Positions 42,906-53,368 of a stretch of DNA of 64,000 bases are shown one piece after another. The stretch lies in contig HE978651.1 in NCBI GenBank assembly GCA_000285855.2, positions 1,755,105-1,819,104 of the forward strand. The letters run 5' to 3'. The notes beneath the pieces were generated by a model, which saw only the letters and a list, made by a program, of their open reading frames with translations, was not told where the DNA came from and made no database searches. Both the position numbers and the translations under genes were made by a program. This DNA is from Ruminococcus sp. JC304. GTDB lineage: Bacteria > Bacillota > Clostridia > Lachnospirales > Lachnospiraceae. Within the stretch, counting starts at the first letter, position 1. Every line of letters begins with the position of its first letter.

Positions 42906-44396
42906 TTATAAGATTCCAAGAATTTCCTTCACAGCTTTTGGCATATCAGGAGCATCCACCACTTTGTCATGAAGAACAGGAGCTGTACGGATGGTCTCAA
43001 CTGCCTGCGGAATCTTCACACCGGACAGGATACAAAGCTCATCAGCCAGGGCAAAATCATCCTTGCCCTCTGTATCAACTCCAAGAGCATCCATAACACT
43101 TCTGGTAAATTTATAAGGGCTGGCTGTGGAAGCGATCACTACAGGAAGCTTATCTCCTGTTTCCTTTACATATTTGTCATATACACCGGCAGCAACTGCA
43201 GTATGGGTATCTATCACATAATGACTGTTTTTGAAAACTCCGGCGATGGTTGCAGCTGTTTCCTCTTCTGTACAGAAATTTCCGTAGAAATCTCCCAACT
43301 GGGATTTCATTTTCTCTGTGATCGTGTACTCTCCGCCTGCAGATAATGCCTGCATCAGCTCAGCACATTTCTTTGCATCTGCACCTGCAATACGGTAAAT
43401 AAGGCGCTCCAGATTACTGGAGATCAGGATATCCATGGAAGGAGAAGTTGTCAGGATAAAGTCACGTTTTCTGTCATAGGTACCTGTACGGAAGAAATCA
43501 TACAGTACTTTATTATCATTGGACGCACAGATCAGCTTATGTACAGGAAGACCCATCTGCTTTGCATAATATGCAGCAAGGATATTTCCAAAGTTTCCTG
43601 TAGGCACTGTGATATTGATCTCCTGTCCGTCCTTGATCTTTCCTTCGCGGACCAGGGATGCATATGCATATACATAATATACGATCTGCGGAACCAGACG
43701 TCCGATATTAATAGAGTTTGCCGAAGAGAACTGATAACCTGCCTGATCAAGCTCTCCTTCCAGCTTCTGGTCATTAAACATTTTCTTTACAGCAGTCTGG
43801 GCATCATCAAAATTGCCGGTAATTCCCACTACGTAGGTATTATTTCCCTTCTGGGTAACCATCTGCTTCTCCTGAATAGGGCTTACACCATTCTTTGGAT
43901 AAAAGACAATGATCTTTGTGCCCGGTACATCTGCAAAGCCTGCCATAGCAGCCTTTCCTGTATCCCCTGATGTTGCGGTGAGGATCACGATCTCATTTTT
44001 TACATTATTTTTCTTTGCTGCTGTAGTCATAAGATGGGGAAGAATTGATAAAGCCATATCCTTGAATGCAATGGTAGCTCCATGGTACAGCTCCAGGAAA
44101 TATACTCCGTCTGCCTCATGAAGCGGTGCGATTGTCTTTGTATCAAATTTATCGTCATAGGCTCTGCTGATGCAGTTTTTCAATTCCTCTTCTGTGAAAT
44201 CTGTAAGGAAACGCTTCATTACCTCATAAGCAGTCTCCTGATAACTCATCTGTGCCAGTTTATCCATAGGGACATCCAGCTTCGGAATCTCTGTAGGCAC
44301 AAATAAACCGCCATCCTCAGAAAGTCCCTTTAAAATAGCCATGGAAGCTGTTACAGCCTCTTCTTTTCCTCGTGTGCTTTTGTATAATACCTGCAT
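42906..44396 (-). CDS. thrC: Threonine synthase
   Basis: PLP enzyme that turns O-phosphohomoserine into threonine. PLP lysine in ATIAFKDMAL; LTATSGDTGKAA and the phosphate-binding TVPTGNFGNILAAYYA are clear; 496 aa. It stands apart from other threonine genes; the 6S promoter starts within 20 bases of its stop. Confidence 0.96.
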   Translation of the reverse strand: MQVLYKSTRGKEEAVTASMAILKGLSEDGGLFVPTEIPKLDVPMDKLAQMSYQETAYEVMKRFLTDFTEEELKNCISRAYDDKFDTKTIAPLHEADGVYFLELYHGATIAFKDMALSILPHLMTTAAKKNNVKNEIVILTATSGDTGKAAMAGFADVPGTKIIVFYPKNGVSPIQEKQMVTQKGNNTYVVGITGNFDDAQTAVKKMFNDQKLEGELDQAGYQFSSANSINIGRLVPQIVYYVYAYASLVREGKIKDGQEINITVPTGNFGNILAAYYAKQMGLPVHKLICASNDNKVLYDFFRTGTYDRKRDFILTTSPSMDILISSNLERLIYRIAGADAKKCAELMQALSAGGEYTITEKMKSQLGDFYGNFCTEEETAATIAGVFKNSHYVIDTHTAVAAGVYDKYVKETGDKLPVVIASTASPYKFTRSVMDALGVDTEGKDDFALADELCILSGVKIPQAVETIRTAPVLHDKVVDAPDMPKAVKEILGIL

Positions 44397-44538
44397 TGTA
44401 TATCCTGCCTTTCCAAAGTTTTTCGTTTGTCAATTGAACCCATTATAGCATATACTTTAACAAAATACCATCCTAAATTATATCCCATTTATATGCCATC
44501 CATTTCTGTACAGATAGTAATTTTTCACAGAAAAAAAG

Positions 44539-44571
44539 AAAGACAGCTCTCTCAACGGAAAGTCTGTCTTT
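44539..44571 (-). terminator. Terminator after sleB-like gene
   Basis: Stem AAAGACAG/CTGTCTTT (44539-44546 with 44564-44571), followed on the minus strand by CTTTTTTTCTG. Confidence 0.75.
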
Positions 44572-44578
44572 TATATCA

Positions 44579-45487
44579 TCAGTTTGTTTTTGCCATCTGG
44601 ACAATATTGGAAGCTCCCACCTGATCAACAAGCTTGGACTTGTCCCCTTCATCCGGATATGTATAAAATTCATGTACGCCATATTTGAAAAGCTTTTTCA
44701 GATCCTTTTCAAACCAGGTAACATTGTGGGATTCTGCCTCGGATTTCTGAATAAAGAAAAGTGCACCTTCAGAATAATCCTTACCTTCCAGTGCCTCACG
44801 CACTGCTTCTCTGGTATCATCCGTAACCTCAACCTCATAGATTCTTCCATCATAGGTAGGAGAAAACTGCGGAACACCATTTGTGGATTCCCACACTACT
44901 TCTGTAACATTATCAGGAAATTCTTCATTCTGCACACGATTCATGATCACATTTGCCACAAGTACCCGTCCCTTAATGTCCTCAGTTCCCGCTTCTGCCT
45001 CCACAATACGGAGCAGTGTATCGTAATCCTCATCGGACATAATGGTGGATTTCTGAGCAGAACTGATATATTTCTCATCAAGAGCATTGATCTTGCTCTG
45101 CATGGAAGCGCTCACATCAAACTCTGCCACACTGTCATCAATTTTCTTTACACGCTGTCCTACCATAACCTGCTCACAGGAAGTACCGATCCGCTCTACA
45201 GACTTCTGTCTGGTAACTGTACTGTTTACCCCGGACATTACGCCTGCGATCCCTGTAGGAAGTATGTCTGATCCTGATTCAACTGACTGGGAGGAAAAAG
45301 TCTCATTTTCATTCCCGGAAGCTGCATATACCTGTTTCTTACTGTCATCTCCAATTCTTCCGCCGGCGGCCAGAACAACTGCAGCACAGGTACACGCCGT
45401 AACCAGTATAAAGCTTTTAGCAGGATCTCCGGATTTTCTTCTTGTCACTGATCGTCCGGGCTGACCTTGTCTTTTTTGAACTTTCAT
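44579..45487 (-). CDS. SleB-family cell wall hydrolase
   Basis: Exported or membrane-anchored peptidoglycan hydrolase of 302 aa. Positively charged N-terminus, one hydrophobic span (about 24-42), a linker of about 100 residues, then a C-terminal Hydrolase_2/SleB domain with the catalytic Glu in LRIVEAEAGTEDIKG and NVIMNRV. Such proteins act in spore cortex lysis or vegetative wall turnover; no sporulation partner is adjacent. Confidence 0.88.
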   Translation of the reverse strand: MKVQKRQGQPGRSVTRRKSGDPAKSFILVTACTCAAVVLAAGGRIGDDSKKQVYAASGNENETFSSQSVESGSDILPTGIAGVMSGVNSTVTRQKSVERIGTSCEQVMVGQRVKKIDDSVAEFDVSASMQSKINALDEKYISSAQKSTIMSDEDYDTLLRIVEAEAGTEDIKGRVLVANVIMNRVQNEEFPDNVTEVVWESTNGVPQFSPTYDGRIYEVEVTDDTREAVREALEGKDYSEGALFFIQKSEAESHNVTWFEKDLKKLFKYGVHEFYTYPDEGDKSKLVDQVGASNIVQMAKTN

Positions 45488-45560
45488 ACCTTTTATTCCT
45501 CTTTTTTCTTAATTCCAAAACGCAACATATAGTTGTAACATTTTTGTAATTTATAAGAAA

Positions 45561-45589
45561 ATTATATTTAATAAAGACATTTTTGTCAA
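45561..45589 (-). promoter_or_regulatory. Consensus promoter of sleB-like gene
   Basis: Minus strand: TTGACA (45584-45589), 17-base spacer, TATAAT (45561-45566), a perfect sigma-A match. Confidence 0.85.
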
Positions 45590-45723
45590 GCTTTTTTTAC
45601 ATTCCTGTAATATTTGTAGCCTTTACACAAATGATTATAGCTCCCCTCCCTCTGTACAGTCAATCTTAATCAACCTTGATTTTTCGCGTTTTTTCAAGTT
45701 TTCCCATACTTTGTTCGAAAAAA

Positions 45724-45749
45724 AAGGAATCCTTTTTACAGGATTCCTT
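45724..45749 (-). terminator. Terminator after the fusion gene
   Basis: Ten-base stem AAGGAATCCT/AGGATTCCTT with a six-base loop, followed on the minus strand by a T8 tract. Confidence 0.8.
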
Positions 45750-45789
45750 ATAAAATATTCGAAATATTTTCGTAACTTTTTGGAGCAGT

Positions 45790-48240
45790 TCAACTGTGTT
45801 TTTCCCCGCACACCAGAAACATAGGAGTAGGATTATAAAATTCATCTTTCTTCTGATAAATCCTGCTGCTGATCCCAAGATCGATGGAGAATTTTTCCAT
45901 TTCAAGCCTTCCCAGAGTCTCCAGATCCCAGGCCGGCCGGATATAAGAGCTGATGGGCAGCTGACGCTTGATCTCCTCACATTCCTGCATCATGGCATCT
46001 CCCACTGTATGATGGGCATGATTTGCAGGAAGTCCCGAGGTATCCGCAAAATTATCAGCGCCATAATTGGCATCTGCATTCAGAAGGATTCCACCCGGTC
46101 TCAAGACCCGGATCCATTCCCTGTATGCACCCGCTGCATCCGGTAAAGTCCATGTGAGATTTCTGGAAATAACCACATCAAAACTACCACTTTTAAAGTC
46201 CAGTTTCTCCCCATCCATAATCTTAAAGGTACAGGAAACCTTTTCCTCCTTAGCCAGCTCCCGGGAATGACGGATCATATCAGGAGTCAGATCTATTCCT
46301 GTGACCTCATGTCCCAGTTTAGCCAGAAGAATGGTAAAAAATCCGGCACCGCATCCCACATCCAGGATTCTGAGTTTCCCTTCTGGCAGATACTTAAGAA
46401 TCTCTCTCATCCATTTATCCGCCATATCGCTGTGAAGCTCGGCCCTTCTCTGCTCCTTAAAGCTGTCACTGCGTTTGGTCCAGTAAGCCGTAATTTTCTC
46501 CTTGCGGCTGTCCTCTTCTCTGCTAAAAGATCCATAAGTGATCATAGGTCCATCCTTGATCACCTGAAGGCTTCCAATCTGATAAAGGATCACACCGTTC
46601 AGATCGGAATAGCTTTTCTCCAGGATCTTTCCTTCATAATCTTTGGTACAGCCCAGATATTCTCCGGTTTTCACCAGATCTCCCGGCTTTTTAGCAGGAT
46701 ACCACAGACCGGATACAGTTGCAGACTGATACCGTACATTTTCAATTTCCATAGGATAATAGGTACTGTAGCTTCTCAGTCCCTGATAAACTCCCAGGAA
46801 ACAAAGAATATTCCGCACATCCTTTCCTGTAGATTTCACTTCCTCTGCAGTCCAGCCACCCATCTGTCCCCGTTCGATCAGAACACTGGGAATCCCACAG
46901 GAAGCTGCATAATTATAAGCTCCTCCTGAGCCCACATTAGATTTGACCATATAAGGAACATCTGCCTGCTGTGCCATTTTCTGAGATATTTCCCTTACCT
47001 GCTGCACAGACTTTCCTGCATAATAAATATAAGGGGTCAGTTCTTCAAAGGAATCTCCACTGTGCAGATCTATGTAATAATCCGCCACACTCTGCAGCTT
47101 TTCTACAACTGCATAAGCCAGACGGTCCATACGGGTTCCTTCCGGATTTCCCGGAAAAACACGGTTAAGATTTTTGTCATCTTCCGGACAGATACTGCCG
47201 CTTCGCTCTTCAAATTCCTTTCTGCAGACAGTTTTTACAAGGATCACCCTTCCATTCATCTTCTCTGGTTTCAGCTGGTCCGCAAGCTCTACCGCTGCCT
47301 GGATTCCCACATACTCTCCGGCATGGACAGAGGCGGTGATCAGAACTGTTTTTCCGGGATTACTGCCGCAGATCACTGTATAGGGAAGGGCAAATTCTCC
47401 CCCTGCCAGCTTCAGAAAACCGCTCTTCTTTGTTCCCGGTTCTGTCCAAAGCGGGTCCTTTGCTTTCTGCAAATCTTCCTGTTGTTTTTCTGCGCAGATC
47501 ATAAACATAGGAGTTGAATGATAGTTCAGCTTCTCTTCCTGGCTCCATACTCTCTCCCAGATATTCAGATCTATGGAAACGGATCCAAATCCCATTTCTT
47601 TTAAAATATTTCTGTCCCAGACAGGCCGTTCAATGGCAGACAGAGGCATCTGCAGGGCAATCTTCTCCATTCTGTCAATATCAGTACAGAGATAATGATC
47701 GTCCAGATTTTCATTCTCTACAATCTTTCTGTCCTCTTCATAGGACCGACGCTTCTCCTCATCATAGAGATAGCCATACCAGTTTGCATCAAAATTCAGA
47801 AGCTTTCCACCAGGCTTTAATACCCGGTGCCACTCCCTGTATGCACCTTTGGGATCCTTCAGATTCCAGGTAAGGTTTCTGGAAAGAATCACATCAAAGG
47901 TATTATCTTCAAACTGCAGATTCTGAGCATCCATTTTATAAAAAACAATCTTTTCGCAGAGCTGGCCTGCATTCTTTTTTGCAGTATCCAGCATTTCCTG
48001 TGTATAGTCTACAGCTGTAACCTTGTATCCTGCCTCTGCAAGGATTACGGGAAAGAACCCCGGACCTGTACCAATATCCAGGATTTTCAGCTCTTCTTTC
48101 TTTTTCTCAGGAAACTGTCTTTTCAGGGTTTTCAGCCACGCTTCCTTCTGTATTCCATTTAATTCTTTATGATTCACCTCAGAGTATCCCTCTGCACGGG
48201 TACTCCAGTAGCTTTCAATTTCTGACAGCAGCTTATCCAA
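45790..48240 (-). CDS. Methyltransferase-deacylase-methyltransferase fusion
   Basis: An 816-residue, three-domain protein. Residues 1-255: class I SAM methyltransferase (LDIGTGPGF at 54-62, acidic VDY after strand 2, SRNLTWNLKDP). Residues 270-570: AspA/AstE zinc amidohydrolase with His306 and Glu309 (VHAGEYVG), NLNRVFPG at 357-364, His393 (DLHSG) and likely catalytic Glu456 (VLIERG). Residues 575-816: a second methyltransferase like the first (LDVGCGAGF at 626-634, SRNLTWTLPD). It has a TTG start with GGAGG upstream and no signal peptide. It stands alone, without partners that would name the substrate. Confidence 0.85.
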   Translation of the reverse strand: MDKLLSEIESYWSTRAEGYSEVNHKELNGIQKEAWLKTLKRQFPEKKKEELKILDIGTGPGFFPVILAEAGYKVTAVDYTQEMLDTAKKNAGQLCEKIVFYKMDAQNLQFEDNTFDVILSRNLTWNLKDPKGAYREWHRVLKPGGKLLNFDANWYGYLYDEEKRRSYEEDRKIVENENLDDHYLCTDIDRMEKIALQMPLSAIERPVWDRNILKEMGFGSVSIDLNIWERVWSQEEKLNYHSTPMFMICAEKQQEDLQKAKDPLWTEPGTKKSGFLKLAGGEFALPYTVICGSNPGKTVLITASVHAGEYVGIQAAVELADQLKPEKMNGRVILVKTVCRKEFEERSGSICPEDDKNLNRVFPGNPEGTRMDRLAYAVVEKLQSVADYYIDLHSGDSFEELTPYIYYAGKSVQQVREISQKMAQQADVPYMVKSNVGSGGAYNYAASCGIPSVLIERGQMGGWTAEEVKSTGKDVRNILCFLGVYQGLRSYSTYYPMEIENVRYQSATVSGLWYPAKKPGDLVKTGEYLGCTKDYEGKILEKSYSDLNGVILYQIGSLQVIKDGPMITYGSFSREEDSRKEKITAYWTKRSDSFKEQRRAELHSDMADKWMREILKYLPEGKLRILDVGCGAGFFTILLAKLGHEVTGIDLTPDMIRHSRELAKEEKVSCTFKIMDGEKLDFKSGSFDVVISRNLTWTLPDAAGAYREWIRVLRPGGILLNADANYGADNFADTSGLPANHAHHTVGDAMMQECEEIKRQLPISSYIRPAWDLETLGRLEMEKFSIDLGISSRIYQKKDEFYNPTPMFLVCGEKHS

Positions 48241-48347
48241 TTTCTGTATCCTCCGTTTGTAATGATGTCAGGCTGATATGTGTCAAAATTCCCACAACAT
48301 AATATTTTAACAAATACAATCCTCCTCAACAAGCCCCCTGGGGGGAC

Positions 48348-48375
48348 AAAAAAGGCTGTCCGAAGACAGCCTTTT
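48348..48375 (-). terminator. Terminator after pflA
   Basis: Stem AAAAGGCTGTC/GACAGCCTTTT with a CGAA loop, T-rich on the minus strand. A CCCCC-TG-GGGGG palindrome lies just beyond (48334-48345). Confidence 0.85.
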
Positions 48376-48388
48376 GCATGATTATACT

Positions 48389-49114
48389 TTATATTGCCCC
48401 TAAAATTTTGCGGGCATTATCGATTCTTTCCTGTGTGGGCGGTTTTACACCTTCAAGGGGATACGGAATTCCCAGTTTTTCCCACTTAAACGTTCCGAGA
48501 GTGTGATAAGGAAGTACCTCCACACGCTCTACATTTTTAAGTGTATGGATAAAATCTGCCAGTCTGTGGAGATATTCATCCTTGTCGCTTCCGCCCGGCA
48601 CAAGCACATGTCTGATCCATACAGGTTTCCCCATATCAGATAATTCCTGTGCCATGGCAAGGATATTCCGGTTGGTATGTCCTGTAAGCTTTATGTGTTC
48701 CTTTTCATCGATCTGCTTGATGTCCAGAAGCACCAGATCTGTATATTTCATCAGCTCCAGCCATTTGGAATGCCAGGGCTCCTTTTCTGTGTAGGGATTG
48801 GCACTGGTATCCAGGGTTGTATGGATTCCTGCCTGCTTCGCTTTACGGAAAAGCTCTGTGAGAAAATCCATCTGCAGCAGTGGTTCTCCTCCGCTGACTG
48901 TGATCCCGCCTTTGTTTCCCCAATAGCCTTTGTAACGCAGTGCCTTATTCAGCAGTTCATCTGCTGTAGTGACCTGTCCCTCTTTCATATTCCAGGTATC
49001 TGGATTATGGCAAAACTGACAGCGCATGGCACAGCCGCTGAGAAAGATCACATACCGTACTCCGGGGCCGTCCACAGAGCCAAAACTTTCCAGGGAATGT
49101 ACATATCCTTCCAT
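48389..49114 (-). CDS. pflA: Pyruvate formate-lyase activating enzyme
   Basis: Radical-SAM enzyme that puts the glycyl radical on PFL. CxxxCxxC motif in GCAMRCQFCHNPDTW near residue 28; 241 aa. It starts five bases after the pflB stop, so the two are co-expressed. Confidence 0.96.
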   Translation of the reverse strand: MEGYVHSLESFGSVDGPGVRYVIFLSGCAMRCQFCHNPDTWNMKEGQVTTADELLNKALRYKGYWGNKGGITVSGGEPLLQMDFLTELFRKAKQAGIHTTLDTSANPYTEKEPWHSKWLELMKYTDLVLLDIKQIDEKEHIKLTGHTNRNILAMAQELSDMGKPVWIRHVLVPGGSDKDEYLHRLADFIHTLKNVERVEVLPYHTLGTFKWEKLGIPYPLEGVKPPTQERIDNARKILGAI

Positions 49115-49119
49115 AAGTT

Positions 49120-51375
49120 TTACATCCTGTCGTGGCAGGTTCTTGCGATTACGTCAAGCTGCTGTTCTCTGGTCAGGTCAATAAACTTAACTGCATAACC
49201 GGAAACACGGATTGTGAAGTTTGCATACTCTTCTTTTTCCGGATGTTCCATAGCATCGATAAGCTTTTCTTTTCCAAATACGTTTACATTGAGGTGATGT
49301 GCACCCTGGTCAAAATATCCGTCCAGTACGTGTACAAGATTCTCTGTACGCTCTTCCTCAGTATGTCCCAGTGCATCAGGATTGATAGTCTGAGTATTGG
49401 AGATTCCGTCCAGTGCATCCTCATAGTCAAGCTTTGCAACAGAGTTCAGGGATGCCAGAAGGCCATTCTGCTCTGCACCGTAGGATGGGTTTGCACCAGG
49501 TGCCAGAGGCTCTCCTGCTTTTCTTCCATCCGGAAGGGAACCTGTAGCTTTACCATAAACAACGTTAGAAGTAATGGTAAGGATAGAGGTGGTTGGTTTG
49601 GAATCACGATAGGTATGGATGTGTTTCAGCTTCTCAAGGAAGGTAGAAAGCAGAGTAGTAGCAATCTCATCTGCTCTGTCATCATCATTACCATAGCGTG
49701 GGAAGTCACCCTCTACCTGGAAGTCTGTGGTGATTCCGTCTTCATCACGGATCGCTTTTACCTTTGCATATTTGATAGCAGAAAGGGAATCAACCACATG
49801 AGAGAAGCCTGCAATACCGGTTGCAAAGGAACGGTCAACCTTTGTATCGATCAGAGCCATCTCTGCTGCCTCATAATAATATTTATCATGCATGTAATGG
49901 ATCATATTCAGTGTTCCAACATACAGATGAGCCAGCCAGTCCATCATCTTATCATATTTTGCAACTACTTCGTCATAGTCAAGGTATTCGGAAGTAATAG
50001 GCTGATAGTTTGGTCCAACCTGCTGTTTAGTCTTCTCATCCACACCACCGTTGATCGCATAAAGAAGGCATTTTGCAAGGTTTGCACGAGCACCAAAGAA
50101 CTGCATCTCTTTACCAGTCTCAGTAGCAGATACACAGCAGCAGATGCTGTAGTCATCTCCCCATACCGGGCGCATAACATCATCGTTCTCATACTGGATA
50201 GAGCTTGTGAGTACAGAAATATCAGCTGCATATTTCTTGAAGTTCTCCGGCAATCTTGAGGAATAAAGTACAGTAAGGTTTGGTTCCGGAGCAGGACCCA
50301 TATCCTCCAGTGTATGAAGGAAACGGAAGTCATTCTTTGTTACCATGGTACGTCCGTCCTGTCCCATACCTGCTACTTCCAGAGTTGCCCATACAGGGTC
50401 ACCGGAGAATAACTGATTGTAAGATGGGATACGTGCAAATTTAACCATACGGAATTTCATTACCATGTGGTCTACAAGCTCCTGAGCTTCTTTTTCAGTA
50501 AGTGTACCGTTTTCCAGATCTCTCTCAATATAGATATCAAGGAAAGTAGAAATACGTCCAACACTCATTGCAGCACCGTTCTGAGTCTTGATCGCTGCCA
50601 GATATCCGAAATACAGCCACTGGAAAGCTTCTCTTGCATCCTTTGCAGGCTGGGAAATGTCATAGCCGTAAGCTTCTGCCATAACCTTCATGCCCTTCAG
50701 TGCACGGATCTGGTCTGCGATTTCTTCACGAAGCTGGAAATCATAGCGTCTCATACCCTGACGGTCGCAGGCTGCAAAATCTTTTTCCTTGCCTTCGATC
50801 AGGGCATCGATTCCATACAGCGCCACTCGTCTGTAGTCACCTACAATACGTCCACGTCCATAAGTATCCGGAAGACCTGTCAGGATCTTGTTGTGACGGG
50901 CAAGCTTCATTTCTGGTGTATAGATATCAAATACTCCCTGATTGTGAGTTTTGAATTCATAGTTATAGAAAACATCTTTGATCTTGTCACTTACGTGATA
51001 GCCATAAGTTTCGCACGCCTTTTCAGCCATTTTAATTCCGCCGTATGGCATAAAAGCACGTTTCAGAGGTTTGTCTGTCTGAAGACCAACAACCTTCTCC
51101 AGATCCTTTGTTTCCTCATCAATATATCCAGGTCCGTACGCAGTCAGAGAAGTAACAACCTCTGTCTCCATATCCAGGACACCGCCCTTTGCACGCTCCT
51201 CTTTCTGAAGTGCCTGCAGTTTGTCCCAAAGCTTATTAGTAGCTTCTGTAGGCTCTTCAAGGAAGGAAGCATCTCCTTCATATGGAGTGTAGTTCATACT
51301 GATAAAGTTACGAACATCAATTTTCTCCTTCCAACGATTACCCTTAAAGCCATTCCACTGTTCATAGTTTCTCAT
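49120..51375 (-). CDS. pflB: Formate acetyltransferase (PFL)
   Basis: Glycyl-radical enzyme that splits pyruvate with CoA to acetyl-CoA and formate. Active-site cysteines in [13 protein letters not shown]; radical Gly at about residue 726 in RVSGYAV near the C-terminus; 751 aa. AGAGG before the ATG at 51375 decides the start; the frame runs on to 51459. Formate from PFL can feed the folate branch of the acetogenesis pathway encoded 30 kb away. Confidence 0.97.
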   Translation of the reverse strand: MRNYEQWNGFKGNRWKEKIDVRNFISMNYTPYEGDASFLEEPTEATNKLWDKLQALQKEERAKGGVLDMETEVVTSLTAYGPGYIDEETKDLEKVVGLQTDKPLKRAFMPYGGIKMAEKACETYGYHVSDKIKDVFYNYEFKTHNQGVFDIYTPEMKLARHNKILTGLPDTYGRGRIVGDYRRVALYGIDALIEGKEKDFAACDRQGMRRYDFQLREEIADQIRALKGMKVMAEAYGYDISQPAKDAREAFQWLYFGYLAAIKTQNGAAMSVGRISTFLDIYIERDLENGTLTEKEAQELVDHMVMKFRMVKFARIPSYNQLFSGDPVWATLEVAGMGQDGRTMVTKNDFRFLHTLEDMGPAPEPNLTVLYSSRLPENFKKYAADISVLTSSIQYENDDVMRPVWGDDYSICCCVSATETGKEMQFFGARANLAKCLLYAINGGVDEKTKQQVGPNYQPITSEYLDYDEVVAKYDKMMDWLAHLYVGTLNMIHYMHDKYYYEAAEMALIDTKVDRSFATGIAGFSHVVDSLSAIKYAKVKAIRDEDGITTDFQVEGDFPRYGNDDDRADEIATTLLSTFLEKLKHIHTYRDSKPTTSILTITSNVVYGKATGSLPDGRKAGEPLAPGANPSYGAEQNGLLASLNSVAKLDYEDALDGISNTQTINPDALGHTEEERTENLVHVLDGYFDQGAHHLNVNVFGKEKLIDAMEHPEKEEYANFTIRVSGYAVKFIDLTREQQLDVIARTCHDRM

Positions 51376-51465
51376 TATCTTACCTCTTTCTTTTAATATT
51401 TCCGCGCAATTCTCACGTAAAGTGAGATAATAAGATTTCTTTTGATTTGTGTCATCCACGCCGAT

Positions 51466-51495
51466 AGTATACGGGACATCCTGGTCTTATGTCAA
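51466..51495 (-). promoter_or_regulatory. Promoter of pflBA
   Basis: Minus strand: TTGACA (51490-51495), 18-base spacer, TATACT (51466-51471). The leader has a small CTCAC/GTGAG hairpin. Confidence 0.8.
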
Positions 51496-51535
51496 TTGAT
51501 TTGACCTATGATTTTATTTTTATACAATTTACGGC

Positions 51536-51585
51536 AAAAAGCAGAAATGACTGTACCTTTATCTGTACAGTCATTCCCGCTTTTT
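51536..51585 (-). terminator. Terminator downstream of leuA
   Basis: Eleven-base stem AATGACTGTAC/GTACAGTCATT with an outer AAAAAGC/GCTTTTT. It ends leuA transcription just before the pflB promoter. Confidence 0.8.
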
Positions 51586-51611
51586 AACTTTTCTATTATT
51601 ATGATATCTGC

Positions 51612-51645
51612 GAATTGCTCCGCTGCAAAGCAGCTCCTGCAATTC
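51612..51645 (-). repeat. 34-base dispersed palindrome, copy 2
   Basis: Reverse-strand copy of the element at 31984-32017: two differences in 34, one in the spacer and one in the loop, so the arms are intact. It begins five bases after the leuA stop. Confidence 0.8.
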
Positions 51646-51650
51646 TGATA

Positions 51651-53306
51651 TTAGCGATTGTTGATAGCAGTTACCAGAGCGTCAATGGAGGCACGGATGA
51701 TATCAGGATCCACTCCTGCTCCCCATGCCAGGGTTCCGTCCGGTTTCTTGATTCCCACATAGGCGATAGCTTTGGAACTGGAACTGCACTCCAGCGCATG
51801 CTCCTGATAGGTTTCCAGAGAATACTCCAGATCATAGGCTTTCTTCAGGGCATTGCTTACTGCGTCCAGACGTCCGTTTCCGCAGGCTTCTGTAACAATG
51901 GTCTCACCCTGGAAGGTTGAGGTTACATGTGTGGTAATTCCTCCATCCTTCTGCTGGAAATGTACCTCATTGATACTGTATGGCTCAACCACATTCTCGA
52001 AGGTTGACTTAAACAGACCAAAGATCTCATCCGGATGAAGCTCTTTGTGCTTATGATCAGATACTGCCTTGGTGGCATAACCCATAGCCTCACGCATTTT
52101 CGGAGGAAGGTTCAGGCCGTATTTGGTCTCCAGAATATAACCAACACCGCCCTTTCCGGACTGGCTGTTAATACGGATGACATCTGCATCGTAGTTTCTG
52201 CCCACATCTGTAGGATCGATGGGCAGATACGGTACATTCCAGTGATCCGGATCTTTGTCATCTCTCCAGTGCATACCTTTGGCAATGGCATCCTGATGGG
52301 ATCCTGAAAATGCTGCAAATACCAGGGCACCACTGTACGGGCTTCTCTCTGTAACCTTCATGCCGGTGCACTCCTCATATACTTCACAGATATGAGGCAT
52401 GTCAGAGAAATCGAGCTTAGGATCCACTCCCTGGGAATACATATTCATACCAAGTGTTACAATATCCACGTTACCGGTACGCTCACCGTTTCCAAATAAA
52501 GTTCCCTCGATCCTGTCTGCGCCTGCCAGCAGTCCCATCTCAGAATCTGCTACGCCACATCCTCTGTCATTGTGTGGATGCAGAGATACGATCACGTTTT
52601 CACGATATTTCAGATTGTCACACATATATTCCACCTGGCTGGCATATACATGGGGCATGGAATGCTCTACTGTAACAGGCAGGTTGATAATACATTTATT
52701 ATCTGCTGTAGGCTGCCATACATCCAAAACTGCGTTACATACCTCCAGAGCATATTCCGGCTCTGTTCCGGTAAAGCTCTCCGGGCTGTATTCAAACTGG
52801 AAATTGCCTTCGGTTTCATCTGCCAGCTTTTTCAGAAGTGCAGCGCCATCCACTGCAATCTTCAAAATCTCTTCCTTTGTTTTCTTAAATACCTGTTCTC
52901 TCTGGGCAACAGAGGTGGAATTGTACACATGTACGATTGCTTTCGGAGCACCTTTGACTGCCTCGAAGGTTTTACGGATAATATGCTCTCTGGCCTGGGT
53001 TAATACCTGGATGGTCACATCCTCAGGAATGAGATTCTGCTCGATCAGAGTGCGCAGAAATTCATATTCTGTCTCAGAGGCAGCCGGAAAACCAACCTCT
53101 ATCTCTTTAAAACCAATTTTCACAAGAAGCTTAAAAAACTCTATTTTCTGTTCCAGGCTCATGGGAATGACCAGTGCCTGGTTACCATCACGCAGATCAA
53201 CAGAACACCAGATAGGAGCTTTCTCCACATATTCCTTCTCTGCCCATTTCATAGATTTCACCGGGGGCATAAAATACTGTCTCTGATACTTGCTTGCTTT
53301 CATCAT
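51651..53306 (-). CDS. leuA: 2-isopropylmalate synthase
   Basis: First step of leucine synthesis. N-terminal TIM barrel with the metal site in SVDLRDGNQAL and SLHPHNDRGCG; C-terminal LeuA dimer/regulatory domain that binds leucine (from about residue 430). 551 aa, the LeuA2 form that starts with YMPPVKS-like sequence. Under a Leu T-box; GGAGG precedes the first of two ATGs. leuB, leuC and leuD are not adjacent. Confidence 0.96.
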   Translation of the reverse strand: MMKASKYQRQYFMPPVKSMKWAEKEYVEKAPIWCSVDLRDGNQALVIPMSLEQKIEFFKLLVKIGFKEIEVGFPAASETEYEFLRTLIEQNLIPEDVTIQVLTQAREHIIRKTFEAVKGAPKAIVHVYNSTSVAQREQVFKKTKEEILKIAVDGAALLKKLADETEGNFQFEYSPESFTGTEPEYALEVCNAVLDVWQPTADNKCIINLPVTVEHSMPHVYASQVEYMCDNLKYRENVIVSLHPHNDRGCGVADSEMGLLAGADRIEGTLFGNGERTGNVDIVTLGMNMYSQGVDPKLDFSDMPHICEVYEECTGMKVTERSPYSGALVFAAFSGSHQDAIAKGMHWRDDKDPDHWNVPYLPIDPTDVGRNYDADVIRINSQSGKGGVGYILETKYGLNLPPKMREAMGYATKAVSDHKHKELHPDEIFGLFKSTFENVVEPYSINEVHFQQKDGGITTHVTSTFQGETIVTEACGNGRLDAVSNALKKAYDLEYSLETYQEHALECSSSSKAIAYVGIKKPDGTLAWGAGVDPDIIRASIDALVTAINNR

Positions 53307-53368
53307 TTTCTTTATCCTCCACTTTCTTATGTCTTAAAAATAGCTACACGGTCTGTTTCGCAGGAACT

